A stretch of 21,521 nt of DNA from JAHFOW01 sp964370795 (GTDB lineage: Bacteria; Planctomycetota; Brocadiia; Brocadiales; Brocadiaceae). Below the pieces are notes generated by a model. The model was not told the origin of the DNA. It made no database searches and saw only the letters and a program-made list of their open reading frames with translations. Numbering within the stretch: the first letter of the stretch is position 1; every line of letters begins with the position of its first letter. Of the stretch, positions 1 through 6,319 are shown piece by piece. The stretch covers positions 1-21,521 of the forward strand of contig CAYJME010000035.1 in the NCBI GenBank assembly GCA_964370795.1. Reading direction: 5' to 3'. The translations under genes were made by a program, and so were the position numbers.

Positions 1-54
1 ACCCCTGACCTTTTGAATGCCATTCAAACGCGCTCCCAACTGCGCCACAGCCCC
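1..54 (-). tRNA. tRNA-Ala (anticodon GGC), 3' end cut off by window edge
   Basis: Read on the minus strand from 54 to 1, the sequence folds as the 5' two-thirds of a tRNA. It has a 7-base acceptor strand (GGGGCTG), a D stem GCGC/GCGC with loop AGTTGGGA, and a 5-bp anticodon stem TTTGA/TCAAA around the loop ATGGCAT. It then continues into a 5-base variable loop and the start of the T stem. The anticodon is GGC, which decodes alanine GCC/GCU. The third base of the acceptor is G, as expected for the G3:U70 alanine identity pair, but position 70 lies outside the window. The gene faces away from leuS. Confidence 0.88.
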
Positions 55-170
55 ACCTAAATGTTTTATGGTGGTTTTAAACCACAAATCTACACGAATG
101 CATGCAACGTGAAATTCTTTGCTTACATTTTTGATTGTCCGGGAATATTCGTGGCTCATTTAATGTCTAA

Positions 171-199
171 AAAATAACATGATAAACAGGGATTGTCAA
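171..199 (-). promoter_or_regulatory. Possible sigma-70 promoter for the tRNA-Ala gene
   Basis: On the minus strand there is a perfect -35 TTGACA (194-199) and, 17 bases further, TATTTT (171-176). It points toward the tRNA whose 5' end is at 54, leaving a leader of roughly 110 bases. The -10 is imperfect, so this is a plausible call only. Confidence 0.4.
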
Positions 200-221
200 G
201 GTTTTTCGATACGAATTTCTT

Positions 222-249
222 TTGATTAAAGGTGAGATTTTGATAAAAT
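222..249 (+). promoter_or_regulatory. Possible promoter for leuS
   Basis: TTGATT (222-227) and TAAAAT (244-249) are separated by 16 bases on the plus strand. If used, the leader to the leuS start codon would be about 190 bases long and would include the inverted-repeat element at 299-420. Surrounding AT-richness makes chance matches likely. Confidence 0.3.
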
Positions 250-298
250 CCTAAATTCTTGAAGAATTTTGTTATATAAATAGAATGGCACAAGTGAT

Positions 299-420
299 GA
301 GACACAGAGATTGAGAAATTTTTGTTTTAATTAAGAGGGCTTATAGATAACCCCCCTTATTAAGGGGGATTTCCGTACGAAGTTGAATATATTTTTTCTC
401 TTTTTCCGCGCCTCTGTGTC
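299..420. repeat. MITE-like or REP-like element with terminal 9-bp inverted repeat and central hairpin
   Basis: GACACAGAG at 301-309 is exactly inverted as CTCTGTGTC at 412-420. Between them lies a G/C-capped perfect palindrome (352-368: CCCCCTTA, T, TAAGGGGG). The element fills most of the spacer upstream of leuS and holds no gene. The rest of the 55-449 spacer is AT-rich and shows nothing further that I can name apart from the two possible promoters. Whether the whole 120 bases is one mobile unit cannot be decided from one copy. Confidence 0.45.
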
Positions 421-449
421 CCTGTAGTTAATGTTTTAAGGAGCGTTGA

Positions 450-2951
450 ATGGCGAATCGGGAATACAACTTTACTGAGATTGAACAAAAATGGCAGGGA
501 TTCTGGGAAGGGTGTGGATTATTCCGCGCCGATGAAAACAGTCAGAAAGAAAAATTCTACTGTCTGGTCATGTTCCCCTATCCCTCAGGCACTTTGCATG
601 TAGGGCATGGCAGAAACTATATTATTGGCGACGTTGTTTCACGTTATAAGATTATGAAGGGCTATAATGTGCTTTCTGCTATCGGCTGGGATGCCTTCGG
701 CCTGCCTGCGGAAAATGCCGCCATTAAGGGAGGCTCCCATCCTGCCGTATGGACAAAGAACAATATCAAGGCTATGAAACGCCAGTTGCATCGGTGGGGC
801 GTAGGATACGACTGGGACAGGGAGATTACGTCGTGCAATCCTGACTACTATAAATGGACACAGTGGATATTCCTGAAGCTTTATGAAAATAACCTGGCTT
901 ACAAAAAAAAGGCGGCGGTGAATTGGTGCCCTTCCTGTGCTACCGTGCTGGCCAATGAACAGGTGGTGGATGGCTGTTGTGAGCGCTGTGACAGCGCGGT
1001 ACGTCAGCGAGACCTGGAGCAGTGGTTTTTCCGTATTAGTCAATATGCCCAGAAATTGCTGGATGATATCTCTTTATTGGAAGGGTGGCCGGAACGGGTA
1101 AAGACCATGCAGGCAAACTGGATCGGTCGTAGTGAAGGGGTGCGCATTGATTTTAGCATGGAACATACCGGAAGGGTATTGCCCTGTTTTACCACACGGC
1201 CTGATACCCTTTATGGCGTGACCTTTGTTTCTCTTGCGCCGGAACATCCCGTTGTTGCAGAATTGGTTTCCGGAACACCACAGGAAAAGGCTGTGATGGA
1301 TTTTGTGGAGAAGGCCCGAAACCAGGGCATGCTGGAACGCACGGCTGAAGGGACAGAAAAAGAGGGTGTTTTTACCGGTAAATATGTTATCAATCCCGTA
1401 AATAAGAGCAAAGTGCCCATCTGGGTAGCCAACTACGTCCTCATGGAATATGGCACAGGCGCTGTTATGGGTGTGCCTGCTCATGACCAAAGAGACTTCA
1501 TGTTTGCAAGGAAATACCACCTGCCGATAAAAGTCGTTATTCAACCTGAAAACAAAGAGCTCAATGCGGATGCCATGACCGAGGCATATATAGACCATGG
1601 CGTACAGGTTAATTCAGATATTTTTAATGGCTTACCCAATTCAGAAGCCCTGCAAAAGATTGCAGAATACCTCGAGTCCAAAGGGCTTGGCAAAAAAACC
1701 GTCACGTATAGACTACGGGACTGGCTGATTTCCCGGCAGCGTTACTGGGGCGCTCCCATCCCGATTGTCTATTGCGAAAAATGCGGCGCCGTGCCCGTCC
1801 CTGAATCACAACTCCCCGTGGTTTTGCCGGAAAATGTGGCATTTAAGTCTCACGGCATGAGCCCTCTGGCAGCAGTTGACTCCTTTATTAACACACAGTG
1901 TCCAAAGTGTTCCGGTCTGGCACGGCGTGAGATTGACACCATGGACACCTTTGTTGATTCGAGCTGGTACTTCCTCAGATACCTCTCCCCCAGAGATGGC
2001 ACGCGTCCCTTTGTTTCAGAGAAGGTCAATACATGGTTGCCGGTTGATCAGTATATCGGCGGTGTGGAACACGCAATTTTACACCTGTTGTATTCACGTT
2101 TTATTACGAAGGCGCTGCACGATCTCGGTTACGTCAGTTTTAAAGAACCTTTTCAGCATCTCTTTACGCAGGGTATGATTATTAAAGACGGCGCCAAGAT
2201 GTCCAAGTCCAAAGGCAACGTGGTGAGTCCTGATATTCTTATTGATAAATATGGGGCGGACACCCAGCGTCTTTACATCCTTTTTATCGGCCCACCGCAA
2301 AAAGACGCCGAGTGGAATGATCGCGGAATTTTAGGCGCACATCGCTTTCTGGGGCGACTCTGGCAAAAGATTACAGAGTATGAAGAGGTTTACGACAGGG
2401 TAAAACGTATCGATCTCGATATACCGAAGCTTCCCGACGATGCAAAGAAACTTTACCGTCTCACTAATCAAACTATTCAAAAGATCACGGATGATCTGGA
2501 ATCTTCCTGGCATTTCAACACGGCGGTTGCCTCCGTTATGGAACTCCTCAATGCAGTTGATTCTTTTAAAGTTGTGGTTCCAACGAACGCCGCAGAGGAG
2601 CTCAACTTTCATGTCTTTCGTCATACAATGGAGACCATCCTCTTGTTAACAGCGCCTTTTACGCCACACATTTGCGAAGAGCTGTGGGAAGTGATGGGAC
2701 ACAAGCCCAGTATCTTTCACCAAAAATGGCCTGTATATGATAAAAATGCCATTCAGGAGGAAACGATAGAAATTGTAATCCAGGTCAATAGCAAGGTAAG
2801 AAGCCGTCTGTCTGTGCCTGCTGATACGAGCGAAGATGAATTGAAAAGGCGCGTACTGAATGATGAACGAATTGGTGGATTTTTGGATGGCAAAAAAGTT
2901 ATGAATGTAATCGTAGTACCCGGGAAATTGGTGAATATTGTGGCAAAGTAA
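450..2951 (+). CDS. leuS: Leucyl-tRNA synthetase
   Basis: This cytoplasmic class I aminoacyl-tRNA synthetase charges tRNA-Leu with leucine using ATP and hydrolyses mischarged tRNA. At 833 residues it has full bacterial length. The HIGH-type signature HVGH lies at about 50-53 after FPYPSGTL. A cysteine-rich zinc insertion (CPSC...CCERC) lies near 159-180. The CP1 editing domain carries the threonine-rich TTRPDTLYG near 248 and the GTGAVMGVPAHDQRD motif near 334-349, including the conserved aspartate. KMSKS is at 583-587. The C-terminal anticodon-binding and LeuRS-specific tail follow. The start is supported by AAGGAG at 438-443, six bases upstream. It is a single-gene unit with a hairpin terminator at 3155-3183. 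Nothing indicates truncation or an unusual residue. Confidence 0.98.
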   Translation: MANREYNFTEIEQKWQGFWEGCGLFRADENSQKEKFYCLVMFPYPSGTLHVGHGRNYIIGDVVSRYKIMKGYNVLSAIGWDAFGLPAENAAIKGGSHPAVWTKNNIKAMKRQLHRWGVGYDWDREITSCNPDYYKWTQWIFLKLYENNLAYKKKAAVNWCPSCATVLANEQVVDGCCERCDSAVRQRDLEQWFFRISQYAQKLLDDISLLEGWPERVKTMQANWIGRSEGVRIDFSMEHTGRVLPCFTTRPDTLYGVTFVSLAPEHPVVAELVSGTPQEKAVMDFVEKARNQGMLERTAEGTEKEGVFTGKYVINPVNKSKVPIWVANYVLMEYGTGAVMGVPAHDQRDFMFARKYHLPIKVVIQPENKELNADAMTEAYIDHGVQVNSDIFNGLPNSEALQKIAEYLESKGLGKKTVTYRLRDWLISRQRYWGAPIPIVYCEKCGAVPVPESQLPVVLPENVAFKSHGMSPLAAVDSFINTQCPKCSGLARREIDTMDTFVDSSWYFLRYLSPRDGTRPFVSEKVNTWLPVDQYIGGVEHAILHLLYSRFITKALHDLGYVSFKEPFQHLFTQGMIIKDGAKMSKSKGNVVSPDILIDKYGADTQRLYILFIGPPQKDAEWNDRGILGAHRFLGRLWQKITEYEEVYDRVKRIDLDIPKLPDDAKKLYRLTNQTIQKITDDLESSWHFNTAVASVMELLNAVDSFKVVVPTNAAEELNFHVFRHTMETILLLTAPFTPHICEELWEVMGHKPSIFHQKWPVYDKNAIQEETIEIVIQVNSKVRSRLSVPADTSEDELKRRVLNDERIGGFLDGKKVMNVIVVPGKLVNIVAK

Positions 2952-3052
2952 AAAGACAAGGCGCTTTTTATGACGGAGTAATGGATAAATTAGGCATTTG
3001 GCGACGTAAAGTTTTAAATGCCTATGGTATACTGACGGCGGTGGACCTATCA

Positions 3053-3089
3053 ACCGGAGAGCAAGCCCCGGTCGCCAACAGGAGTTGGC
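3053..3089. repeat. REP-like double hairpin downstream of leuS
   Basis: Two adjacent inverted repeats are present: ACCGG (3053-3057) with CCGGT (3068-3072), and GCCAAC (3074-3079) with GTTGGC (3084-3089) around an AGGA loop. On the minus strand the element begins GTAGGAGCCAAC, a style common among dispersed REP sequences. Its GC content stands out from the AT-rich surroundings. No gene is seen in the 2952-3221 spacer apart from this element and the terminator. Confidence 0.5.
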
Positions 3090-3154
3090 TCCTACCAACT
3101 ACTTTGAATATCCTATATATCGAGATACGTTTGAAATTTCTTATCATTAAACTG

Positions 3155-3183
3155 AATGGGCGAACTGTTGTTCGCCCATTTTA
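3155..3183 (+). terminator. Rho-independent terminator of leuS
   Basis: An 11-bp perfect stem (AATGGGCGAAC at 3155-3165, GTTCGCCCATT at 3170-3180) closes a TGTT loop and runs into a short T tract on the plus strand. It lies between the convergent leuS and ferredoxin genes and may serve both. Confidence 0.75.
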
Positions 3184-3221
3184 CGGTTTATTTAAAAAAT
3201 AACCCTTTCGGATATTATCAT

Positions 3222-3674
3222 TTATACAGGTTGATATTTAGCATGTTTCTCCGTGTATACCAGCGCCCCGGTCTTGCATGCCTCCACACAGGCCATGGTT
3301 TCAAACCCCCTGCAATCATCACAATTGAAGGCAAAATTCATTTCGGTATCTTTGGTAATTGCGCCGAAAGGACATGCCGTGACACATGCCCAGCACCCGA
3401 CACACTTCTTCGTATCGATGATAACATTCCCATCCTCATATTTCGTAATAGCCCCATATTCACACGACTCCAAACACTTTGGTTTCGCACAATTCTGGCA
3501 TACCGTCATGTGTGGCTTGTCTTTTCTTATGGATACCTGTAACCGATAGCGCGGTTTGGGGTTCTCTGAAAATGATTCGTATATATTCATGGATGAAGAA
3601 TGCCTTACTGCACATTCCATCATACACTGCTTACACGTTACGCATTTGTCTTTTACGAATTTCTTTTTTAACAT
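3222..3674 (-). CDS. Four-cluster [4Fe-4S] ferredoxin (HycB/CooF/DMSO-reductase beta-subunit type)
   Basis: This 150-residue cytoplasmic electron-transfer protein has sixteen cysteines in four groups: C11/C14/C17/C21, C59/C62/C67/C71, C91/C94/C97/C101 and C118/C121/C129/C133. Those are all of its cysteines and fit four [4Fe-4S] clusters, the pattern of electron-transfer subunits such as HycB, CooF and the beta subunits of molybdopterin oxidoreductases. No catalytic partner is adjacent. The nearest genes are the siroheme decarboxylases upstream on the same strand, separated by about 320 bases containing a transposase remnant and a hairpin. Co-transcription with them is therefore doubtful, although a functional link (low-potential electron supply) is possible. 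An AGGGAG-like ribosome site lies about ten bases before the ATG. The family is well supported, but the partner is unknown. Confidence 0.88.
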   Translation of the reverse strand: MLKKKFVKDKCVTCKQCMMECAVRHSSSMNIYESFSENPKPRYRLQVSIRKDKPHMTVCQNCAKPKCLESCEYGAITKYEDGNVIIDTKKCVGCWACVTACPFGAITKDTEMNFAFNCDDCRGFETMACVEACKTGALVYTEKHAKYQPV

Positions 3675-3757
3675 GGGTTAAGACTCCCTGGTTTTTAAAA
3701 TATGAATTTAATAATTAATATTATAATAAAAAAAACGTTAAAAAAAAACTAAAAAAG

Positions 3758-3874
3758 GTGTATGTAAAAGACTATAAAACGGTACGTGAAGAAGAGTCGG
3801 ACTTGAGGACTTATCCGGAATTTTACAACAATGAGGGATTGCATCAGACGTTCGCCGAGAGAAGCTGGAAGTAA
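3758..3874 (+). pseudogene. C-terminal remnant of an IS3-type transposase (integrase core)
   Basis: The frame from 3758 to the TAA at 3872-3874 reads as a run with VYVKDYKTVREEE, then TYPEFYNNEGLHQTF. This closely resembles the end of IS3-group DDE transposases, where VYLKDY...YF.FYN..RPHQ is the norm. Only about 38 codons remain. Upstream the frame runs into A-rich sequence, then a stop codon at 3716, with no start codon or ribosome site. The rest of the element, including the DDE residues and recognisable terminal repeats, is missing. The surrounding spacer (3675-3994) holds no intact gene. This is a decayed insertion between ahbB and the ferredoxin gene. Confidence 0.65.
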
Positions 3875-3959
3875 CATATTTCCAATAAGAGCATGGGAAA
3901 AGAGGCAAGGAATGCGGAATGATAATACAACGAAAGAGTTAGCTGGTTTGAATATCTTT

Positions 3960-3986
3960 GGTGGATTCTCATCCGTTTAATCCACC
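3960..3986 (-). terminator. Hairpin just downstream of ahbB (possible terminator)
   Basis: An 8-bp perfect stem (GGTGGATT at 3960-3967, AATCCACC at 3979-3986) with an 11-base loop begins eight bases after the ahbB stop. On the minus strand it is followed by AAAGATATT rather than a T run. It may therefore be a 3'-end stabilising or factor-dependent site rather than a classic terminator. Confidence 0.4.
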
Positions 3987-3994
3987 ATGCTTTT

Positions 3995-4465
3995 CTATAT
4001 CCTTACCCCAACCTTCTTAAATTCCTTCTCGCTATAGAGGACGACATAGTCGTTGAGACCTGTCTTTTGCTTAATAGCCTGGATTACGGCCTCGCATTCG
4101 GGGTCAGTATAACCATGGATCATGGTGAAGACGTTGTATTCCCAGTCGGGATAGATGGGGCGTTCGTAGCAGTGGGTCACCTCTTCAAAACCGGCCATAA
4201 TTTTGCACACCTCGTCAACCCGTTCCTTTGGCACCTTCCATACACACATGGCATTGGCATTTATACCGATCTTTCTATGTGCAATAGAAGCTGCCAGCCT
4301 TCTGATTTTTCCAGCCTCCAGGAGTTTTTTAAGTCTCTGTATTACTTCTTCCTCTGACATGCCTAACGCCAGACCAATATCTTTGTATGGGGTTTTGGTG
4401 ACAGGCAGCCCTTCCTGTATATGCTTGATAAGCTTAACGTCTATGTCTTCTTTTTTGTCTATCAT
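3995..4465 (-). CDS. ahbB: Siroheme decarboxylase subunit AhbB (AsnC/Lrp-like fold)
   Basis: This 156-residue protein has an N-terminal winged-helix segment and a C-terminal AsnC-like ligand domain. It carries the motif CYERPIYPDWEYN (99-111) followed by FTMIHG, which is characteristic of the AhbB/NirH-type branch rather than of amino-acid-sensing Lrp regulators. With AhbA it forms the heterodimer that removes two carboxyl groups from siroheme to give 12,18-didecarboxysiroheme, an intermediate of alternative heme b synthesis and of heme d1. It starts 17 bases after the ahbA stop, so it is co-transcribed. The ribosome site (GAAGAA) is weak, which is consistent with coupling. Whether the pathway ends in heme b or d1 cannot be told here, because no ahbC, ahbD, nirJ or nirF lies in the window. 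Confidence 0.88.
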   Translation of the reverse strand: MIDKKEDIDVKLIKHIQEGLPVTKTPYKDIGLALGMSEEEVIQRLKKLLEAGKIRRLAASIAHRKIGINANAMCVWKVPKERVDEVCKIMAGFEEVTHCYERPIYPDWEYNVFTMIHGYTDPECEAVIQAIKQKTGLNDYVVLYSEKEFKKVGVRI

Positions 4466-4482
4466 AGTTCTTCAAATAAAAA

Positions 4483-4950
4483 TTAATAAATTTTAAACCG
4501 GACGCCAATCTTGAATTTCTTTGTCGTGGGTAAACTACGTACCGTTAACCCTGTCCTATCCTCAATTTCTTTTAACCTCTTGTGGAGTTCTTCGTCATCC
4601 TTTGCAGAGATGGTGAACCATATTTTGTAAGGAATGTCTTTGTTTTTGCCTTTTCGATGGTAGTTGTGAGAATCGCCGCTATATTCATTGATGATAGCGC
4701 TCACCTCATCTATGCGTTCTTCCGGCACCTTCATGGCAGCCAGCGTTGCTTCCCTTCCCATAGCCTGTGTATTAATAATCGGCGCAAGCCGCCGGACATA
4801 CCCCTTTTCAATCATAAACTTGATACGTTCAATAATCGTATCTTCTTCTATATTCAACTCTTTACTCAATTCCAGAAATGGTCTTGATACAAGGGGCAGG
4901 TTTGATTGTAAACGATGAAGTATCTTTCTATCGGTATCGCTGAGTATCAT
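4483..4950 (-). CDS. ahbA: Siroheme decarboxylase subunit AhbA (AsnC/Lrp-like fold)
   Basis: This 155-residue protein is the partner of AhbB in siroheme decarboxylation. It has an N-terminal helix-turn-helix-like region (1-60), a linker with YVRRLAPIIN (51-60), and an AsnC-type domain containing HNYHR (95-99) and YKIWFT (108-113). These correspond to the HNY.R...YNLWFT signature of AhbA/NirD-type subunits. A basic KKFKIGVRFK stretch ends the protein. Its ATG overlaps the stop of the upstream siroheme/Fe-S gene as ATGA (4947-4950), so translation is probably coupled and stoichiometry may be matched. The alternative reading as an Lrp-family transcription factor is disfavoured by the heme-site motifs and by the paired arrangement with ahbB. 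Confidence 0.88.
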   Translation of the reverse strand: MILSDTDRKILHRLQSNLPLVSRPFLELSKELNIEEDTIIERIKFMIEKGYVRRLAPIINTQAMGREATLAAMKVPEERIDEVSAIINEYSGDSHNYHRKGKNKDIPYKIWFTISAKDDEELHKRLKEIEDRTGLTVRSLPTTKKFKIGVRFKIY

Positions 4951-5828
4951 ATTCTTCTCTTAATTTCCTCAATTCCATGGTGTTCTATAAGTGTGCGGAA
5001 GCGGTGTTCTGTTTTGCTCGAAAGGATGATGTCCACACAAACTTCCAGTGCCTTCAAAGTCGTGGATTCATCTGCCTGTGGGAGTATATCTTCGGCAAAT
5101 TTGGGATGTCTTCCGACCTTTCCGCCAATCATGACACGGTACTTTTTTTCCTGTGCCTTTATGGAGCCTGTCGGACACACCCTTGCGCAGAGACCACAAT
5201 GGACACATTTCTTCATATCAATGGTCACCTGAGAGTCCTTTACGGTAATCGCATCTTCCCGGCATGTTTCCACGCATTTCATGCATCCGATGCATTCGGA
5301 CTCAGCATCAACATAAACGGGTTCTACCGCATGAACACCAAAATCCTTAATCTGCGGCATAGAGCAGCTATTCGGACATCCCGAAACGGCCAGTTTCATG
5401 GTATGGTGCGGGAGTATTTGTCCTTCGACCTTGTTAATCAATCTTTCGGTAAAATGCAATTCCTCTAATCTCTTTTGCAGTTTGTCCCCCAGTATCTTCG
5501 AATCTGTAATAAGGAATGGGCAGTTGACCTCCGCGCCGCGACAGGTTTTTACCTGATAGAGCGCCGGGTTTCCGTCTTTGTCAAAATACTTGGGATACTT
5601 TCTGAGTATGGAAAGTTTTTCATTGTCACGGGACGGTTTTGCCTTTGCCAGGGTTTCTTTTGCCGGGGGTCTGCCCATAAAGTCTTCCCTTGCAGCAAGC
5701 ACTTCCTTTTCCGTCACTACGTTCTTTCCGCATTTACGGGCAAGCGTCTCGATCTTTTCCCTGACACTCTTCTGGATAAAAGGAGGTACCTTTTCCAGCA
5801 GCAATGTCGCAGATTTATCCCAGTCCAA
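4947..5828 (-). CDS. Siroheme/[4Fe-4S] sulfite-reductase-like protein with N-terminal PCP_red-like domain and two ferredoxin clusters
   Basis: This 293-residue protein has three parts. Residues 1-55 (WDKSATLLLEKVPPFIQ, then VREKIE...VTEKEV) resemble the PCP_red domain named after protochlorophyllide reductase. Residues about 85-175 resemble the siroheme/[4Fe-4S] half of nitrite/sulfite reductases, with C96/C103 and C151/C155 in GCPNSC. Residues 175-222 hold two ferredoxin motifs (C179/182/185/189 and C208/211/214/218), followed by IGGKVGRHP typical of Dsr-like proteins. It is far shorter than a full sulfite reductase, resembling small Dsr-like proteins. The first cysteine pair is spaced CX6C rather than the usual CX5C. 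Translation starts at TTG: a stop codon directly precedes it in frame, and AAGGAG lies at 5836-5841. It is first in the operon with ahbA and ahbB, so a role in siroheme handling or reduction is likely. Its substrate is unknown. Confidence 0.82.
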   Translation of the reverse strand: MDWDKSATLLLEKVPPFIQKSVREKIETLARKCGKNVVTEKEVLAAREDFMGRPPAKETLAKAKPSRDNEKLSILRKYPKYFDKDGNPALYQVKTCRGAEVNCPFLITDSKILGDKLQKRLEELHFTERLINKVEGQILPHHTMKLAVSGCPNSCSMPQIKDFGVHAVEPVYVDAESECIGCMKCVETCREDAITVKDSQVTIDMKKCVHCGLCARVCPTGSIKAQEKKYRVMIGGKVGRHPKFAEDILPQADESTTLKALEVCVDIILSSKTEHRFRTLIEHHGIEEIKRRI

Positions 5829-5865
5829 TCACATTCTCCTTATGGTTTCAAAATTATTTGGGTTA

Positions 5866-5893
5866 ATTATATTGAAAAAAGGTTGAATGTCAA
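5866..5893 (-). promoter_or_regulatory. Sigma-70 promoter of the siroheme/ahbAB operon
   Basis: On the minus strand, consensus TTGACA (5888-5893) and consensus TATAAT (5866-5871) are 16 bases apart. Transcription would begin near 5859, leaving a leader of about 30 bases that contains the AAGGAG ribosome site. Both hexamers are exact matches, which suggests strong constitutive expression. Confidence 0.75.
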
Positions 5894-5943
5894 ATTCAAA
5901 TTTCATCGCTATTTTTGCGTACTATACCCAAACATTTTACACC

Positions 5944-5972
5944 TTGACATTTATCTGGGTGTCACTTATCAT
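5944..5972 (+). promoter_or_regulatory. Possible plus-strand promoter in the 5829-6319 spacer
   Basis: TTGACA (5944-5949) and TATCAT (5967-5972) are 17 bases apart and point toward the nucleotidyltransferase-fold gene, with a leader of about 340 bases that includes the palindromic repeat at 6196-6270. The remainder of this spacer shows no gene. The long leader makes a second promoter closer to the gene possible. Confidence 0.4.
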
Positions 5973-6195
5973 ATGAAATATTTAATGCGTTTTCCTCTTC
6001 TATAGATGGTATGGTATTTGATTGTTATCTCAGGGAGATTTTGAATGGAGAGAAAACGCGGCTTTAAGAAAAAAACAGGAAGAACAACGGGATTAAGTCA
6101 ATTGCATAGGAATTTTCACCTGAAAATCCATTTTCATGCTCCCTTGTGACCGTTTTAGGTCATGGATGTTTCATTTTATTTATGCGGGTTACCTG

Positions 6196-6270
6196 TTTGT
6201 AGTGACGACTTCAGTCGCTTCCTTGTGATGGACAATATACAGGAATGACGACTGAAGTCGCCACTACAAA
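6196..6270. repeat. Long inverted repeat (dispersed palindrome family)
   Basis: The left arm (6196-6223) and right arm (6241-6270) are inverted copies. They match over 21 of the first 22 bases, then with a 2-base offset, around a 17-base centre. Each arm itself contains the small palindrome GACTTCAGTC or its complement. The element would fold into a stable stem in either strand and sits alone between divergent transcription units, about 50 bases before the next gene. Confidence 0.75.
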
Positions 6271-6319
6271 CTTGGCATCCAGATCACATTGCATCAGGAG
6301 GCATCGGGAAAACACCTGA

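Noticed and set aside
1074..1598. 174-codon open frame antisense to leuS
   Set aside because: It lies wholly inside the leuS coding region, has no family resemblance, and its composition fits a shadow of the real gene.
2981..3202. 73-codon open frame after leuS
   Set aside because: It runs through the REP-like hairpins and the terminator stem, which explains its sequence; no homology is recognised.
3995..4950. Pair of Lrp/AsnC transcription regulators
   Set aside because: The HNYHR and CYERP/YPDW signatures and the paired arrangement fit siroheme decarboxylase subunits better than DNA-binding regulators.
4977..5468. 163-codon plus-strand open frame across the siroheme/Fe-S gene
   Set aside because: The minus strand holds unmistakable Fe-S cysteine motifs over the same bases; the plus-strand frame has no recognisable features.
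5978..6005. Very short frame after the plus-strand promoter at 5944-5972
   Set aside because: It has only about nine codons and no ribosome site, so a leader peptide cannot be supported.
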